Source: JBFWRK01 sp050248955
GTDB lineage: Bacteria > Actinomycetota > Acidimicrobiia > Acidimicrobiales > Ilumatobacteraceae
Assembly (NCBI GenBank): GCA_050248955.1
Contig: JBFWRK010000057.1
Span: 1 to 5,330 of the forward strand
DNA: 5,330 nucleotides
Reading direction: 5' to 3'
Below the pieces are notes generated by a model. That model made no database searches, was not told where the DNA came from, and saw nothing but the letters and a program-made list of their open reading frames with translations. Both the position numbers and the translations under genes were made by a program. Below, piece by piece: positions 5,218-5,330 of the stretch; positions within the stretch are counted from its first letter, which is position 1, and each line of letters opens with the position of its first letter.

Positions 5218-5330
5218 TCAAGCAGTCGGCGCAACGAGGTCGGCGAGTGCTCGTGATGGTTTCATCCAGCCGAGGGTTTGTCGAGGCCGGTTGTTGAGTT
5301 TGTAGGCGATGACGTCGAGGTCGGCTTCGG
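5218..5330 (-). CDS. IS30-type transposase, C-terminal end (partial)
   Basis: The last 36 residues and TGA stop of a protein entering from the right edge. The visible sequence contains YKLNNRPRQTLGWMKPSRAL, the C-terminal signature of IS30-family DDE transposases (typically LNNRPRKTLGW). The catalytic D, D and E residues lie before this point and are outside the window, so whether the enzyme is intact cannot be judged. The gene points toward dop and ends 212 nt before it. The insertion-sequence terminus should lie a short distance past the stop, probably within about 5160-5240, but without the other end its terminal repeat cannot be fixed. The reading frame is clean over the visible part. Confidence 0.8.
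   Translation of the reverse strand, partial: EADLDVIAYKLNNRPRQTLGWMKPSRALADLVAPTA
5218..5330 (-). mobile_element. One end of an IS30-family insertion sequence (extent uncertain)
   Basis: Inferred from the transposase tail in this interval. IS30 elements usually carry one transposase gene filling almost the whole element, so the element's end is expected close to the stop codon at 5218. The stretch just past the stop (GGCGGAATCA on the plus strand at its edge) is a candidate part of the terminal inverted repeat, but this cannot be shown without the other end. Confidence 0.5.

Noticed and set aside
5015..5221. Small Gly/Arg-rich minus-strand frames starting at the repeated ATGCGGCGGGG units
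   Set aside because: The repeated ATGs come from the DNA repeat itself; there is no ribosome binding site or known peptide pattern.
3576..5234. 552-residue minus-strand open frame overlapping dop
   Set aside because: Out of frame with dop, Arg/Gly/Pro-rich low complexity, no family motif, while the dop frame is full-length and conserved.
4496..5305. Plus-strand frames reading from dop antisense through the C-rich tract
   Set aside because: The proline-rich stretch only reflects the repeated CCC/CCG sequence; no start signal or domain is seen.

Overview
This window carries a nearly complete bacterial Pup-proteasome locus, all on the minus strand. Reading 5'->3' on that strand, the order is: the C-terminal end of an IS30-type transposase, a G-rich repeat tract, dop, pup, prcB, prcA, pafA, and the first third of a type I signal peptidase (lepB) that runs off the left edge. 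High GC, strong G/C third-position bias and a Pup/Dop/PafA/PrcBA set place it in Actinomycetota. The contiguous dop-pup-prcB-prcA-pafA order, with pafA directly after prcA and no pafBC-tatAC after it, differs from Mycobacterium. An Acidimicrobiia-like lineage would fit, but that is a guess.

Layout: 5218-5330 holds the transposase tail. 5006-5217 (212 bp) has no credible gene and holds C-rich direct repeats; the minus strand there is G-rich with canonical G-quadruplex patterns. dop (5005-3521) and pup (3511-3314) are coupled: pup's Shine-Dalgarno overlaps dop's stop codon. prcB (start chosen at 3273) and prcA (start 2485) overlap by 4 nt (ATGA). An 80-bp gap containing a hairpin and a 12-bp palindrome separates prcA from pafA (1721-363). 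A 54-bp gap separates pafA from lepB (from 308). All spaces without a gene are under 300 bp, and no RNA gene or CRISPR array was seen.

How the genes work together: Dop deamidates the C-terminal Gln of Pup (GGQ to GGE). PafA then ligates Pup to lysines of target proteins, and Dop can also remove it. Pup-tagged proteins are unfolded by the ATPase Mpa/ARC (not in this window) and degraded in the PrcA/PrcB 20S core.

The pathway itself is well described, and I do not see a new system. The points most worth checking are the matching leaderless-type start regions of dop and pafA, an Ala in place of the usual Gly before the catalytic Thr of PrcB, the G-quadruplex repeat tract in front of dop, and an IS30-type element ending next to the operon.
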